DNA of 64,000 nucleotides from Bactericera cockerelli. Taxonomy: Eukaryota > Arthropoda > Insecta > Hemiptera > Triozidae. The stretch is from contig CM044959.1 of assembly GCA_024516035.1 (NCBI GenBank), forward strand, positions 10,049,665 through 10,113,664. Reading direction: 5' to 3'. The notes under the pieces were generated by a model that was not told the origin of the DNA, ran no database searches, and worked only from the letters and a program-made list of their open reading frames with translations. This document shows positions 63,705 through 64,000 of this stretch, piece by piece (position 1 is the stretch's first letter; every line of letters starts with the position of its first letter). Made by a program: the position numbers and the translations under genes.

Positions 63705-64000
63705 TCATCACTTGGTCTTTTCTCTCTCTCCTTTTATTTGCTTTCGCTCTTTCTCCGATTTCCTTCTCTCTCTCCTTTTATTTCTCTTTATTTGCTTTCG
63801 CTCTTTCGCTATTTCTCTCTTTTTCCTATTCTCCTTCTCTATCTATCTCTCTCTCTTTTCCTCTCTCTCTCTCTTTTTCTCGATATATTTCATTTTCTCT
63901 CTCTCCTTATTCTTTACTCTCTTCCTTCTATCTCGCTCTCTTTTCCCCTCTCTCTCTCTTTTTCCTCGTCTCTTTCTATCTCTCTATCTCTCTTTCTCGA
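63705..64000. repeat. CT-rich low-complexity tract at the right edge
   Basis: TCTCTC/TTTCTC runs with TTTATTTGCTTTCGCTCTTT occurring twice (63737 and 63788). It continues off the window. Confidence 0.9.

Overview
The window is nuclear DNA of a multicellular animal, almost certainly an insect; a hemipteran is my guess and I hold it weakly. The evidence is AT-rich sequence, genes split by GT-AG introns, animal gene families (SR splicing factor, kinesin-II, RING ligase) and a very dense load of SINEs, non-LTR elements, Helitron-like elements and foldback elements. One 100-N assembly gap lies at 11011-11110. Nothing bacterial is present.

Layout: (1) 41-8490, minus strand: a two-RRM SR protein gene (B52/SRSF4-6 type) in six coding exons. 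A 31-bp array of 28 units built from its own exon-5 5' splice site lies directly after that site. (2) 13792-17770, minus: a long intronless ankyrin-repeat gene with an F-box/PRANC-like C-terminus and two 1-nt frame breaks. (3) 23413-24862, plus: two homologous exons, each with an eIF4E-binding motif. (4) 26803-46909, plus: a coiled-coil plus RING protein of RNF8 type. Its third coding exon is partly duplicated upstream (two partial copies) and has 15 tandem copies of its last 63 nt (21 codons) downstream. (5) 54874-56867, minus: a KIF3A/Klp64D-type kinesin-II motor in one exon, with several 1-nt indels. (6) 37885-43341: a nearly complete R1-like non-LTR retrotransposon with target duplication and poly-A tail. 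The rest is repeats.

Repeats fall into recurring families, labelled here A-E and I (tRNA-headed SINEs), G (5S rRNA-headed SINEs), V (a VNTR-bearing retroposon resembling primate SVA in architecture) and Hel (non-autonomous Helitrons). Two loci carry the same G+I fusion, so a composite 5S-tRNA SINE exists. Families C and G share one central body under different heads.

The strongest theme is duplication of exon ends together with their splice sites, seen in the SR gene, the RING gene and the eIF4E-binding gene. The long open frames (ankyrin, kinesin, R1 ORF2) all show single-base indels, most in or beside homopolymers. This could be assembly error or decay, and the two must be separated before any of them is called a pseudogene. 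All splice sites are read by eye, without transcript support.
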